From JAPLKB01 sp964532465 (lineage in GTDB: Bacteria; Desulfobacterota; Syntrophorhabdia; Syntrophorhabdales; Syntrophorhabdaceae), in NCBI GenBank assembly GCA_964532465.1, contig CAZHHX010000009.1, forward strand, positions 1 through 64,000: a DNA stretch of 64,000 nt. Direction: 5' to 3'. Below, piece by piece: positions 16,780 through 24,641 of the stretch; within the stretch, counting starts at the first letter, position 1; each line of letters begins with the position of its first letter. Under the pieces are notes generated by a model. The model had not been told where the DNA came from. It did no database searches and saw only the letters and a program-made list of their open reading frames with translations. The position numbers were made by a program, and so were the translations under genes.

Positions 16780-18432
16780 TTATCCGCGATTCAGCTTAAA
16801 ACGTGAAACTTCATTCTGCAAAACCTGTACCGCGGAGTTGAGTTGTTCCGTCACGCGTTTATATTCCATGAGAGAATCCCTCGTCTGCTCCGCTGCTGTG
16901 GACAACTGGTTCATAGCTTCACTGATCTGCCGTGCTCCTTCGACCTGCATGTGCATCCCCTCATTTACCACTTCGAATTGCGGACCGAGTTTCCTTGCCT
17001 GATCAATAATATCGCCGAGCTGATCGCCGATAATTTCAACAGCTTCCACGTTTCGTCGCACCCCTTCGGCAAATTTGTCCATTTCCATAACGCCCGACGA
17101 GACTGAAGACTGCATCTCCTTAACCATATATTCTATATCTTTCGTGGCTATTGCTGTCTGATCGGAAAGACGGGTAATCTCACGGGCAACCACTGAGAAC
17201 CCTTTCCCGTATTCGCCGGCCTTCTCTGCTTCAATAGCGGCATTCAGAGATAAAAGATTGGTCTGATCCGAAATTTTGTTAATGGTTGTAACAACACCGG
17301 AAATCTTGTTTGCCTTTTCATTAATAATACCCAATTTTGACGATATATAACCGGTAGCTTCTATAAAGGCTCGCATTGACGACTGCATGCGGTTAAGCGA
17401 ATCACGTCCTTCTTCAGCCATACCGGCAGTCTCTGAGGCTGTTTCACTGACGCCGCTCATAGTCTGCATCAAATCTTCGGATGTGCCGGATATATTATTG
17501 GTTATGGCGGTAACTTCCCGAATTGACGCGGCCTGTTCCGCTACTGTTGACTCAAGCTGTCTTGCTGACGCTGCTATTTCCGTTGTGGATGAAGTCACCT
17601 GTATGCCGGAAATCTGTACCTGTCCTATAAGAGAATCGAGATTTCGCGTCATGTGATTAAGGGCGCTTAAAAGCTGGCTGATTTCATCAGTTCCTTTGGC
17701 CTGCATTTCTTCTTCAGCATTATTTATCCGCAGATCGCCTTCCGCGACTAATTGTAAACTTTTTCGCATAACGGACAGGGGCTGTGTGATAGTCCTCGCA
17801 ATAAGCCAGGATACCGATATAACAACAAATGTTAAGACAACCATTACAAGAGCCAGTTTCAGGGCTTTATTGATAAATATCTTATCAATATCATCCGTAT
17901 ACACTCCTGAGCCTACCACCCATCCCCAAGGCTCGAATCCTTTTACGTACGTAATTTTAGGCGTATCTTTTTCAGCGCCCGGTTTTCTCCATGAATATTC
18001 AACAAAACCGGACTTCTGGGCCCTTATTTTCTCAATAAAGGCAATGACAATTTTCTTGCCTTTAACATCTTTCAGCTCTGACTGGTCTTTTCCTTCCAGT
18101 TCAAAATAGGGGTGGGCAACCATGAAGGCTTTCATGTCGTTTATCCAGAAATATTCATTCCCTTCATAGCGCAGAGACCTTACCATATCCTTTGATTTCT
18201 GTTGCGCTTCTTCTTCGCTGATCTTGCCGTCTTTGGCGGAATTGTAATAGAACTGTATGACTTCATATGCTGTTTCCACAACGTTTCGTGTTCGTGTTTT
18301 TTTCTCTTCAAAGAGGTCATTCTTCAAAGATACAAGGAATATTAACTCAGTTAAAAAGAGGCTGAAGAGCGCTATCCCCACAATAATCCAGAATTTGTAT
18401 TTAATCTTTAGTGTACCCATAAAATTAGCCAT
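16780..18432 (-). CDS. Methyl-accepting chemotaxis protein with single Cache domain (WspA-like)
   Basis: Product of 550 aa. TM1 at about 15-32, sCache-type sensor about 40-190 (NEYFWINDMKAFMVAHPYF is a single-Cache signature), TM2 about 192-212, HAMP, and a signalling domain (SLNAAIEAEKAGEYGKGF, SSVSSGVMEMDKFAEGVRR, VNEGMHMQVEGARQISEAM). This last segment closely follows the sequence pattern I know from WspA signalling domains. First gene of the operon; an upstream promoter is not obvious. Confidence 0.93.
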   Translation of the reverse strand: MANFMGTLKIKYKFWIIVGIALFSLFLTELIFLVSLKNDLFEEKKTRTRNVVETAYEVIQFYYNSAKDGKISEEEAQQKSKDMVRSLRYEGNEYFWINDMKAFMVAHPYFELEGKDQSELKDVKGKKIVIAFIEKIRAQKSGFVEYSWRKPGAEKDTPKITYVKGFEPWGWVVGSGVYTDDIDKIFINKALKLALVMVVLTFVVISVSWLIARTITQPLSVMRKSLQLVAEGDLRINNAEEEMQAKGTDEISQLLSALNHMTRNLDSLIGQVQISGIQVTSSTTEIAASARQLESTVAEQAASIREVTAITNNISGTSEDLMQTMSGVSETASETAGMAEEGRDSLNRMQSSMRAFIEATGYISSKLGIINEKANKISGVVTTINKISDQTNLLSLNAAIEAEKAGEYGKGFSVVAREITRLSDQTAIATKDIEYMVKEMQSSVSSGVMEMDKFAEGVRRNVEAVEIIGDQLGDIIDQARKLGPQFEVVNEGMHMQVEGARQISEAMNQLSTAAEQTRDSLMEYKRVTEQLNSAVQVLQNEVSRFKLNRG

Positions 18433-18477
18433 TTAATACCCCCATATGTAACCCTTGGAACATATTATCATAAAAAA

Positions 18478-18738
18478 TCATGGATTTTTCAACGTTTTAT
18501 CGTGCTCACCGATATTCCGAAGAAAGATACCGTCGCTGTAATATTCCCATGTCATTCTGATATGTATCGTAATACTTGCTTCAAATATGTTGTTATATCC
18601 TTTTATCTTTTTAGTCCTTAATGATGGATTTTTCTGATTGTCAATCATAAGAGCAAGCTTATCTTTCAATGCCTTCTTCGCGTCATCCGAAAGCTCTGCG
18701 ACTCTTTCCCGAAAAAGGTTTGAAAAATAAATGTTCAA
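18478..18738 (-). CDS. RelE/ParE-family toxin
   Basis: Product of 86 aa with the RelE/ParE fold pattern: N-terminal helices, then LRTKKIKGYNNIFEASI and IRMTWEYYSDGIFLRNIGEH strands. Toxins of this superfamily are usually mRNA endonucleases or gyrase inhibitors. The start lies 3 nt after the stop of the AbrB-type antitoxin gene (19011-18742), the usual antitoxin-toxin order. Which activity it has cannot be told from sequence alone. Confidence 0.8.
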   Translation of the reverse strand: MNIYFSNLFRERVAELSDDAKKALKDKLALMIDNQKNPSLRTKKIKGYNNIFEASITIHIRMTWEYYSDGIFLRNIGEHDKTLKNP

Positions 18739-18741
18739 ATT

Positions 18742-19011
18742 TTACAATCCTAATTTTTCAAAAAGCTCTTCTTTATTTGAAGCTTTATGTATTTTACCCT
18801 GATTTTTTTGTTTGTCTGCCTCTATCTCATTTTTCTGCCATTCAGGGCTGTAAAACCAGGCCTGGTCTTTCGGCACAACAACCACGGGCGTAATGACTAA
18901 TTTACCGTCTTTTTCTTCAACATCGAGTTTGTCGCCGACTTTAAGATTTAACTTCTTTACGAAATCCTTCGGTATGGTAACCTGGGATTTTTGCTTTAAA
19001 TCAACCAGCAT
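18742..19011 (-). CDS. AbrB/SpoVT-family antitoxin
   Basis: Product of 89 aa. Residues 1-48 form a swapped-hairpin AbrB DNA-binding domain (KQKSQVTIPKDFVKKLNL, then GDKLDVEEKDGKLVI); the rest is a charged, probably disordered tail that would bind the toxin. Likely autorepresses the pair. The 208-bp gap upstream (19012-19219) contains the palindrome at 19169-19200. Confidence 0.85.
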   Translation of the reverse strand: MLVDLKQKSQVTIPKDFVKKLNLKVGDKLDVEEKDGKLVITPVVVVPKDQAWFYSPEWQKNEIEADKQKNQGKIHKASNKEELFEKLGL

Positions 19012-19168
19012 GGGAGCACCTCTGTTGTACTGTCATACTTTCTAACATCATTGTATAGCAACTGATGTGCTAATTCAAACATAAACTTTTCAAAACCTCC
19101 TCAGGCATCCCGGTTATCTGTTTTCCCTGTCCGAATTAGTTCCCTTCGCATTCAATCCTCCTTGTCCC

Positions 19169-19200
19169 CGCCTGAGGCTGGCCGGCCAGCCTCAGGCGGA
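19169..19200. repeat. Perfect 32-bp palindrome, possible terminator
   Basis: CCGCCTGAGGCTGGCC followed at once by its exact reverse complement, no loop. It lies 19 bp downstream of the stop of the secreted-protein gene (19882-19220) and could act as its transcription end, but no T-run follows on that strand. GC content is much higher than its surroundings. Confidence 0.6.
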
Positions 19201-19219
19201 TCGGCCAGCTCCCGTTTTC

Positions 19220-19882
19220 CTATTCGCTGATATGGAACGTGTGCCGGTTGTTAATCGTTCCCCTAACGACACCATTGACGTTGTTGCCGACCCATTTCTC
19301 CTTCCATTGCCTGTTGTAGATGAAAACCTTGCCATCCTTGATTTCGCCGTCCAGCTTGACGACACCGGCGGCAACGTTCTTGTCATTCTTCTGCTCCAGC
19401 TTGAAGGTCGATCCATTGATGGACGAGACATACATAGTGCCGTGCTGGCCGCCCATCGCGTTGGACGACCACTTCAGCGTCTTGCCGACGATGAAGAGGG
19501 CGGTCGAGACGGCCGCGCCACCGGCAGTGATCTTAAAGGTATACTTGGCGGACCCCGCCGCGATCCTGCCGTCGATCCCGGCTCCGGAGACCGTGCCCTC
19601 CCAGATTTCCTTCCAATTCCCGGTGTTTATCAGGACGATCTTCTGGCCGTTTTGGAGGACGGCGCCATAGAGTTTGATGACACCGGCGGCCTTGTTCATT
19701 TCGTTGGTCTGTTCGATCTCAAAATACTGGCCATCGGCATACACGACCCTCATCGCCCCGTAATGGCCCGATGAGGCTTGCCAGTTCAGCACGTTACCGT
19801 TTTTGATAAACGACTCGACCTGCGCGGAAAGCGTGACGGGAATGGCACACAGAGCAACCAGCAAAATTATAAATCTCTTCAT
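19220..19882 (-). CDS. Secreted protein with internal duplication, GC-rich
   Basis: Product of 220 aa from ATG 19882 (preceded by AAGGAGATTCTG); the ORF stays open to 19993 but the downstream ATG has a clear Sec signal peptide (MKRFIILLVALCAIPVTLSA). The mature part is two similar halves, each with a W-rich hydrophilic beta pattern: residues about 30-115 (NWQASSGHYGAMRVVYADG, FEIEQTN) and 125-215 (KWSSNAMGGQHGTMYVSSING, FKLEQKN). The unit resembles no family I can name. Codon use is distinctly GC-rich compared with neighbouring genes, a sign of recent acquisition. Confidence 0.7.
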   Translation of the reverse strand: MKRFIILLVALCAIPVTLSAQVESFIKNGNVLNWQASSGHYGAMRVVYADGQYFEIEQTNEMNKAAGVIKLYGAVLQNGQKIVLINTGNWKEIWEGTVSGAGIDGRIAAGSAKYTFKITAGGAAVSTALFIVGKTLKWSSNAMGGQHGTMYVSSINGSTFKLEQKNDKNVAAGVVKLDGEIKDGKVFIYNRQWKEKWVGNNVNGVVRGTINNRHTFHISE

Positions 19883-19991
19883 CAGAATCTCCTTGTCAGC
19901 CCGGCCTTTTCGATGGCCTCGGGCTTTGTGAATTTGATTAGTAAAAACTTCCTTTTCAGGGAGTTGTTCGTGCCTGAGTAAAAAGCTTCGC

Positions 19992-20050
19992 ATTGTACAT
20001 TTCCGGAAGTTATCGTGTCTTCAGGCAAAAACCGCGCAGCCTGCCTTGCA
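19992..20050 (+). repeat. Degenerate direct repeat, left copy, beside HepT/MntA
   Basis: CATTTCCGGAAG, then CTTCAGGCAAAAACCGCGCAG; the same two blocks recur in the same orientation at 21020-21075, just outside the other end of the HepT/MntA pair. Could be insertion footprints or remnants of one coding sequence. Confidence 0.45.
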
Positions 20051-20069
20051 GGAAGTGATGTACTGATTT

Positions 20070-20420
20070 TCAATCTCTTTTTGCAGAGATTAATCTTTCA
20101 AGCATGAGCTTCAACTCCGGTAATCGTTCCTGTGCGACTTTCCAGACAGTCTTCAAGTCTACACCCATGTAATCGTGTATAAGCACATCTCGCATACCAG
20201 CCATTTTGCTCCAGGGAATTTCAGGATGTTTCTGACGAAATGATGTTGGTATACGTTTGGTGGCTTCGCCAAGAACTTCGAGACTCCTGATTACCGCATT
20301 GACAGTCTTCTTATCTTCTGCAAATGTCTCGTAATGCATACCACGGGTGAATTCTTCTGCATCGGCAATAGCACTCAGGATATCGTCAAGGTAATCAGTC
20401 ATATCACGACCCTTAGACAT
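20070..20420 (-). CDS. hepT: HepT-type HEPN ribonuclease toxin
   Basis: Product of 116 aa, all-helical HEPN fold of the DUF86 group. The RX4-6HXY catalytic motif is visible as RDVLIHDY at about residues 77-84. In characterised pairs the Tyr is AMPylated by the partner MntA, which silences RNase activity. ATG 20420 was chosen because it overlaps the end of mntA by 8 bp and gives a normal family length; the ORF extends upstream without good homology. Confidence 0.88.
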   Translation of the reverse strand: MSKGRDMTDYLDDILSAIADAEEFTRGMHYETFAEDKKTVNAVIRSLEVLGEATKRIPTSFRQKHPEIPWSKMAGMRDVLIHDYMGVDLKTVWKVAQERLPELKLMLERLISAKRD

Positions 20421-20703
20421 ATTCAACCTCTGCCAGGATATATTTACCAATAGTCGGTTTAAGGGCTGTTTCCATAACCAGATCAACCTTATTATGCAGC
20501 CTGCTTTCAAGGTACTCACGGAGGTCCAGAAAATCGAAAAGATCAATATCACGACTGAAAGTGACAAGTATATCTATATCACTCTTTCTCCTTTGCCGTT
20601 CTCTGACGTATGAACCGAAAAGTCCAAGGCGCTGGACCCCATAGCGGGATTCCATTTCCGGCTTCATGCTTCTAATAATGTCAACTACCTCTTTTTTCCC
20701 CAT
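20413..20703 (-). CDS. mntA: MntA-type minimal nucleotidyltransferase antitoxin
   Basis: Product of 96 aa with the nucleotidyltransferase signature GSYVRERQRRKSDIDILV (GSX10DXD). Neutralises HepT by adenylylation in characterised systems. First gene of the pair, overlapping hepT by 8 bp, the family's usual order. Confidence 0.88.
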   Translation of the reverse strand: MGKKEVVDIIRSMKPEMESRYGVQRLGLFGSYVRERQRRKSDIDILVTFSRDIDLFDFLDLREYLESRLHNKVDLVMETALKPTIGKYILAEVEYV

Positions 20704-21019
20704 AATAAATTACCCGCCAGCAGTTTAAATCTGATAAAAACATTAATTATATAGAAAGTATAGGTGAATCTACTTTTTATGTCAAAAGGATTAATCTAAA
20801 TTGGGTAGAAAAAGCATTATAATCAGTAAATTGGCGGAACATTGTGTTAATTTCTTTCAGGCACATGAGAGTTATCGCCAGCACTATTCAAGACTAATAG
20901 GGGTGGTTTTATCTTTCTTCCACCTACTTTGGTATCATATTGATGATTATTGCAACATCTCACAGGGTCACCAATTGCCACCTGCAATGTTTTATATCGA
21001 AAGCAGTCTGCAAAAACTG

Positions 21020-21075
21020 CATTTCGGGAAGAAAGAGGTGCTTCAGGCAAAAACCACGCAGTATCAACTCCAGCA
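21020..21075 (+). repeat. Degenerate direct repeat, right copy, beside HepT/MntA
   Basis: GCATTTCGGGAAG, then CTTCAGGCAAAAACCACGCAG; pairs with 19992-20050 about 1 kb away in the same orientation. Confidence 0.45.
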
Positions 21076-21133
21076 AGAAGGCGTTTTATACAAGTACGCA
21101 AAATCTTCTAACCTTCCAATCCTCGACCCCTGT

Positions 21134-21153
21134 CTATCGGTTTTTGCCGATAG
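21134..21153 (-). terminator. Hairpin downstream of livF
   Basis: CTATCGG and CCGATAG around a 6-nt loop, 12 bp past the livF stop. No long T-run follows on the minus strand, so intrinsic termination is uncertain. Confidence 0.4.
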
Positions 21154-21164
21154 CAATTTACATA

Positions 21165-21884
21165 TCAGCATCCGAGGTATGCTTCCTTGACCCTTGGATC
21201 ACCGATGAGTTCCGTCCCTGAACCGGAGATGGTAATCCTTCCGGTTTCAAGCACGTAAGCGCGCGAGGCAATGGACAGGGCCATGAGGGCATTCTGTTCA
21301 ACAAGGAGGATCGTAACTCCGGAATCGTTAATTTCTTTGAGGATTTGAAAAATATCGCGAACCAGAAAAGGCGCGAGCCCCATTGAAGGCTCATCAAGAA
21401 GCATCATGCTGCCTCTGCTCATAATCGCACGGGACAGGGCAAGCATCTGTTGTTCTCCCCCTGAAAGCGTTCCCCCGAGCTGATTTCTTCTATCATGAAT
21501 CCGTGGGAAAAGTGAAAAAATACGGTTATAGTCTTTTAAAACTTCTTCCTTATCCTTGCGCTGCCATGTGGCAAGCTTCAGATTTTCCATAATCGTGAGG
21601 TTCCCGAAAATACCGCGGCCTTCCGGCACATGGGCAATTCCCATAGCCACAATCTCATGGGCAGGCACATTTCGCAAATCTCTCTGCCTGAAATATATGC
21701 TGCCCTTGTAAGGTGTCATACCCGAAACAGCACGTAAGGTGGAAGATTTGCCTGCGCCGTTTGCCCCGATGAGGGTAACAATTTCACCTTCATTTACATG
21801 GAATGATATGTTGTCTACAGCCTTGATATTTCCATATGTGACAGTGAAATCTTTTACTTCAAGCGTAATCCCCTTTTCGCTCAT
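21165..21884 (-). CDS. livF: Branched-chain amino-acid-type ABC transporter ATPase LivF
   Basis: Product of 239 aa. Walker A in GANGAGKSS, signature TLSGGEQQMLALSRA, Walker B MLLDEPSMGLAP, and the H-switch region. LivF-type ATPase that pairs with LivG to drive import of branched amino acids, amides or aromatic acids. Overlaps livG by 4 bp. Last gene of the livKHMGF operon. Confidence 0.93.
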   Translation of the reverse strand: MSEKGITLEVKDFTVTYGNIKAVDNISFHVNEGEIVTLIGANGAGKSSTLRAVSGMTPYKGSIYFRQRDLRNVPAHEIVAMGIAHVPEGRGIFGNLTIMENLKLATWQRKDKEEVLKDYNRIFSLFPRIHDRRNQLGGTLSGGEQQMLALSRAIMSRGSMMLLDEPSMGLAPFLVRDIFQILKEINDSGVTILLVEQNALMALSIASRAYVLETGRITISGSGTELIGDPRVKEAYLGC

Positions 21885-22651
21885 CCCTGCATTTCCTTGC
21901 CCAGATATGCTTCAAGCACCAAGGGATTATTCTGTATCTCATGGGGTTTGCCCTGAGCTATAGTCTCACCGAAATCAAGTACAATGAGGCGCTCACAAAT
22001 ATTCATAACAAGATGCATCTGATGTTCAATAAGCAGGATGGTAAGGTTAAAATCGTTCTTTATCCTGTGGATAAGCTCCATAAGCCGGTCAACTTCCTGA
22101 GAGTTCATACCGGCGGCAGGCTCGTCAAGAAGCAGAAGCTTCGGTTCTGTTGCAAGGGCTCTGGCAATTTCTAATCTTCGCTGCAAACCATAGGGGAGAT
22201 TCTTCGAAAGCTCATTTGCATGAATATCCAGGTTTAAATGGGCAAGCAAGTCCATGGAACGGGATATTATCTCTTCCTCTTCCCTGCAGAAACGTCCTGT
22301 ATGAAAAAGCGCTTCAATGGGGTTGTATTTCACCTTTGCATAACAGGCAGTCCTCACATTATCAAGAACTGTCATTTCTTTGAAGAGACGGATATTCTGA
22401 AAAGTACGGGCAATACCGAGGGTGGTAATCTGATTCGGCGGCTTTCCGACGATTCGTGAACCTTCAAAAATAATGCTCCCCTGTGTCGCCCTGTATACAC
22501 CGGTGATGAGGTTGAAAACAGTAGTTTTCCCTGCACCATTCGGTCCGATAATTCCCACAAGTTCCCGGGGCTCCAGGTCAATGTTGAAGTTTGATACTGC
22601 GCCCAATCCGCCAAAATAGTGAGTTACCCCCCGGGCATTGAGTATTGCCAT
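21881..22651 (-). CDS. livG: Branched-chain amino-acid-type ABC transporter ATPase LivG
   Basis: Product of 256 aa. Walker A in GPNGAGKTT, signature NLPYGLQRRLEIARAL, Walker B LLLDEPAAGMN and the C-terminal HAT-type LivG extension (GKPHEIQNNPLVLEAYLG). The start touches the livM stop (shared base). Partner of LivF. Confidence 0.93.
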   Translation of the reverse strand: MAILNARGVTHYFGGLGAVSNFNIDLEPRELVGIIGPNGAGKTTVFNLITGVYRATQGSIIFEGSRIVGKPPNQITTLGIARTFQNIRLFKEMTVLDNVRTACYAKVKYNPIEALFHTGRFCREEEEIISRSMDLLAHLNLDIHANELSKNLPYGLQRRLEIARALATEPKLLLLDEPAAGMNSQEVDRLMELIHRIKNDFNLTILLIEHQMHLVMNICERLIVLDFGETIAQGKPHEIQNNPLVLEAYLGKEMQG

Positions 22652-23679
22652 TATCTGCCCTCTCTTTTCTCACGCCATCGTATGCTTGCAAAAATATCGC
22701 GCACAGGGATAAACCAGCTAAATTCTTTAAGACCCATAATGCCCCTTGGCCGGAAAATCATGAGCATTACCAGCATAAGCGGCATAAGCACCATACGCCA
22801 TACGCCCATGGGCCTCAAAACCTCCAGCAGTACCGTGTAAATTGTGGCCCCGAGAATTGATCCTGCAATGGACCCGATACCGCCGAGGTATACCATGATA
22901 AGAATGTCCGTTGATTTTATAATGTCAAAGGCACGAGGACTGATAAACTGCAAAAGATGGGCAAACAGCGCTCCTGCAATCCCTGCAAAGAATGAGGATA
23001 CAACAAATACAATGATTTTTACCTCTTTTGTATTAACGCTCATTAAGTCGCTTGCTATCTCATCTTCACGTATCGAGAGGACACCTCTTCCGAAATTTGA
23101 GTAAACAATGTTCCGTATCGCCCACACGGATAACGCTGCCCAGAAGAATACCCAGGGAAGTGTGGACAGCTTCTCCATACCGAGAAAGCCTCTGGGTCCG
23201 CCAAGGGCATCAATATTTTCTATGGCTGACTTTACAATCATGCCGAAGGCGAGGGTGACAATAGCAAGATAATCGCCTCTTGTTTTAAATGACGGAAAAG
23301 CGACTATCAATCCCACAAGGGCTGCGCCGATACCTCCCGCAAGGACTGCAAGGGGAAAAAGACATGCCGTCAAGTGAACGGGAAAAATTCTTACCGTCAG
23401 CCATGAAGCAATGTACGCGCCTACAGCCATGAAACCTGCATGGCCAACGGAGAATTCCCCCATATAACCGTTAATCAGGTTGAGGCTCAATGCGAGGATA
23501 ATATTTATGCCAACATACATGAGGACAAGCTGTACATAGAGATCAAGGAGATCAAAATGATGGATTGCAAGGGAGGCAAGAAAAACAAGCCCCAGAAGCG
23601 CCGGTAAGAGCCAGCGCACATGCATCAATCTTCCCCGGAATTGCCTGATTTTATTAAATATGCCTTCCCTGTTTTCCAC
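22651..23679 (-). CDS. livM: ABC transporter permease LivM
   Basis: Product of 342 aa from the GTG at 23679, 2 nt after livH and preceded by AGAAGG; a longer ORF running into livH is not real. Eight or more membrane spans and the family motif NLINGYMGEFSVGHAGFMAV near residue 65-85, plus GGPRGFLG and an EAA-like loop (SIREDEIASDLMSVN). Forms the channel with LivH. Confidence 0.93.
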   Translation of the reverse strand: MENREGIFNKIRQFRGRLMHVRWLLPALLGLVFLASLAIHHFDLLDLYVQLVLMYVGINIILALSLNLINGYMGEFSVGHAGFMAVGAYIASWLTVRIFPVHLTACLFPLAVLAGGIGAALVGLIVAFPSFKTRGDYLAIVTLAFGMIVKSAIENIDALGGPRGFLGMEKLSTLPWVFFWAALSVWAIRNIVYSNFGRGVLSIREDEIASDLMSVNTKEVKIIVFVVSSFFAGIAGALFAHLLQFISPRAFDIIKSTDILIMVYLGGIGSIAGSILGATIYTVLLEVLRPMGVWRMVLMPLMLVMLMIFRPRGIMGLKEFSWFIPVRDIFASIRWREKREGR

Positions 23680-23681
23680 AG

Positions 23682-24557
23682 TTATACCTTCTGGGGATAG
23701 GGTTTGCCGAGTATGCCGTAAGGCCGGAATATAAGCAGTGCAAGCAGGAGCGCAAAGGCAACAATGTCGCGGTATGTAGAGGGGAAAAAGGCAACAACCA
23801 TAATTTCCACCATGCCGAGGATATAGCCGCCGATCATGGCGCCCCGGATATTGCCGATACCGCCTACCACGGCAGATATGAAAGCCTTCCATCCCACCAT
23901 AATCCCCATATACGGGTCGATTACCGGATATGCCAGGCCGTACATTACGCCTGCCGCTCCTCCAAGACCGGCGCCGATGGCAAAGGTTGCAGAAATGATC
24001 AGGTTTATCGGCACTCCCATGAGAGGTGCTATCGCCTTATCCCAGGAAATGGCGCGCATGGCCATTCCTACCATGGTCTTCCTTACAATCAGGTCCAGGA
24101 TCAGCATCAACAATAATGAAAGTACAATAATAAATATCTGAAGAGAAGATATGGATACACCAAGAATAGTCCATGAAGTATGAGACATAAGCTGCGGTAT
24201 TTGTTTAGGATAGGGATTTAAGGCAAGGGTAAGGTTTTCCAGAAAAAGGCCTACCCCCAGTGCTGTAATAATTGCAGATACACGGGGCGCCTGCCTTAAG
24301 GGTTTATAGGCCAGACGTTCAATTACAACCCCGAGAAGGGCCGTACCGAACATAGATATTAATATGACAGGCACAAAAGAGAGTTCCAGGGAAACTGCCG
24401 CAACAAAACAGAGAAAAGCCCCCACCATGAAGAGATCGCCATGAGCAAAATTTATCATGGTGAGAATTCCATATACCATTGTATATCCAAGGGCAATCAA
24501 TGCATATATGCTGCCGAGTTGAAAGGCATTCATCAATTGCTGGAGGACATAGGACAT
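23682..24557 (-). CDS. livH: ABC transporter permease LivH
   Basis: Product of 291 aa, about eight membrane spans. Family features: LIALGYTMVYGILTMINFAH at the N-terminus, AISWDKAIAPLMGV (EAA-type loop) and VVGGIGNIRGAMIGGYILG. Second gene of the operon, 84 bp after the binding protein. Confidence 0.93.
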   Translation of the reverse strand: MSYVLQQLMNAFQLGSIYALIALGYTMVYGILTMINFAHGDLFMVGAFLCFVAAVSLELSFVPVILISMFGTALLGVVIERLAYKPLRQAPRVSAIITALGVGLFLENLTLALNPYPKQIPQLMSHTSWTILGVSISSLQIFIIVLSLLLMLILDLIVRKTMVGMAMRAISWDKAIAPLMGVPINLIISATFAIGAGLGGAAGVMYGLAYPVIDPYMGIMVGWKAFISAVVGGIGNIRGAMIGGYILGMVEIMVVAFFPSTYRDIVAFALLLALLIFRPYGILGKPYPQKV

Positions 24558-24641
24558 TTTAAATCACCGCAATCCGTAACTGTATTTTTGTATTTCTGAT
24601 TTTAAATTTAAAAAACAGCAATTACTGACTCGAAATCAACG

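Larger units (their letters stand above)
20704..21164. other. Gene-poor stretch between mntA and livF
   Basis: 461 bp without a convincing gene; ORFs here lack ribosome binding sites and recognised motifs. It holds the right copy of the degenerate repeat (21020-21075) and a CTATCGG/CCGATAG hairpin at 21134-21153. Confidence 0.5.

Noticed and set aside
20801..21190. 129-aa ORF between mntA and livF
   Set aside because: No ribosome binding site or motif, overlaps livF, and its sequence runs through the degenerate repeat.
22651..23892. Long 413-aa version of LivM
   Set aside because: The first 71 codons lie over livH in another frame and show no membrane-protein character; GTG 23679 with its ribosome binding site is the start.
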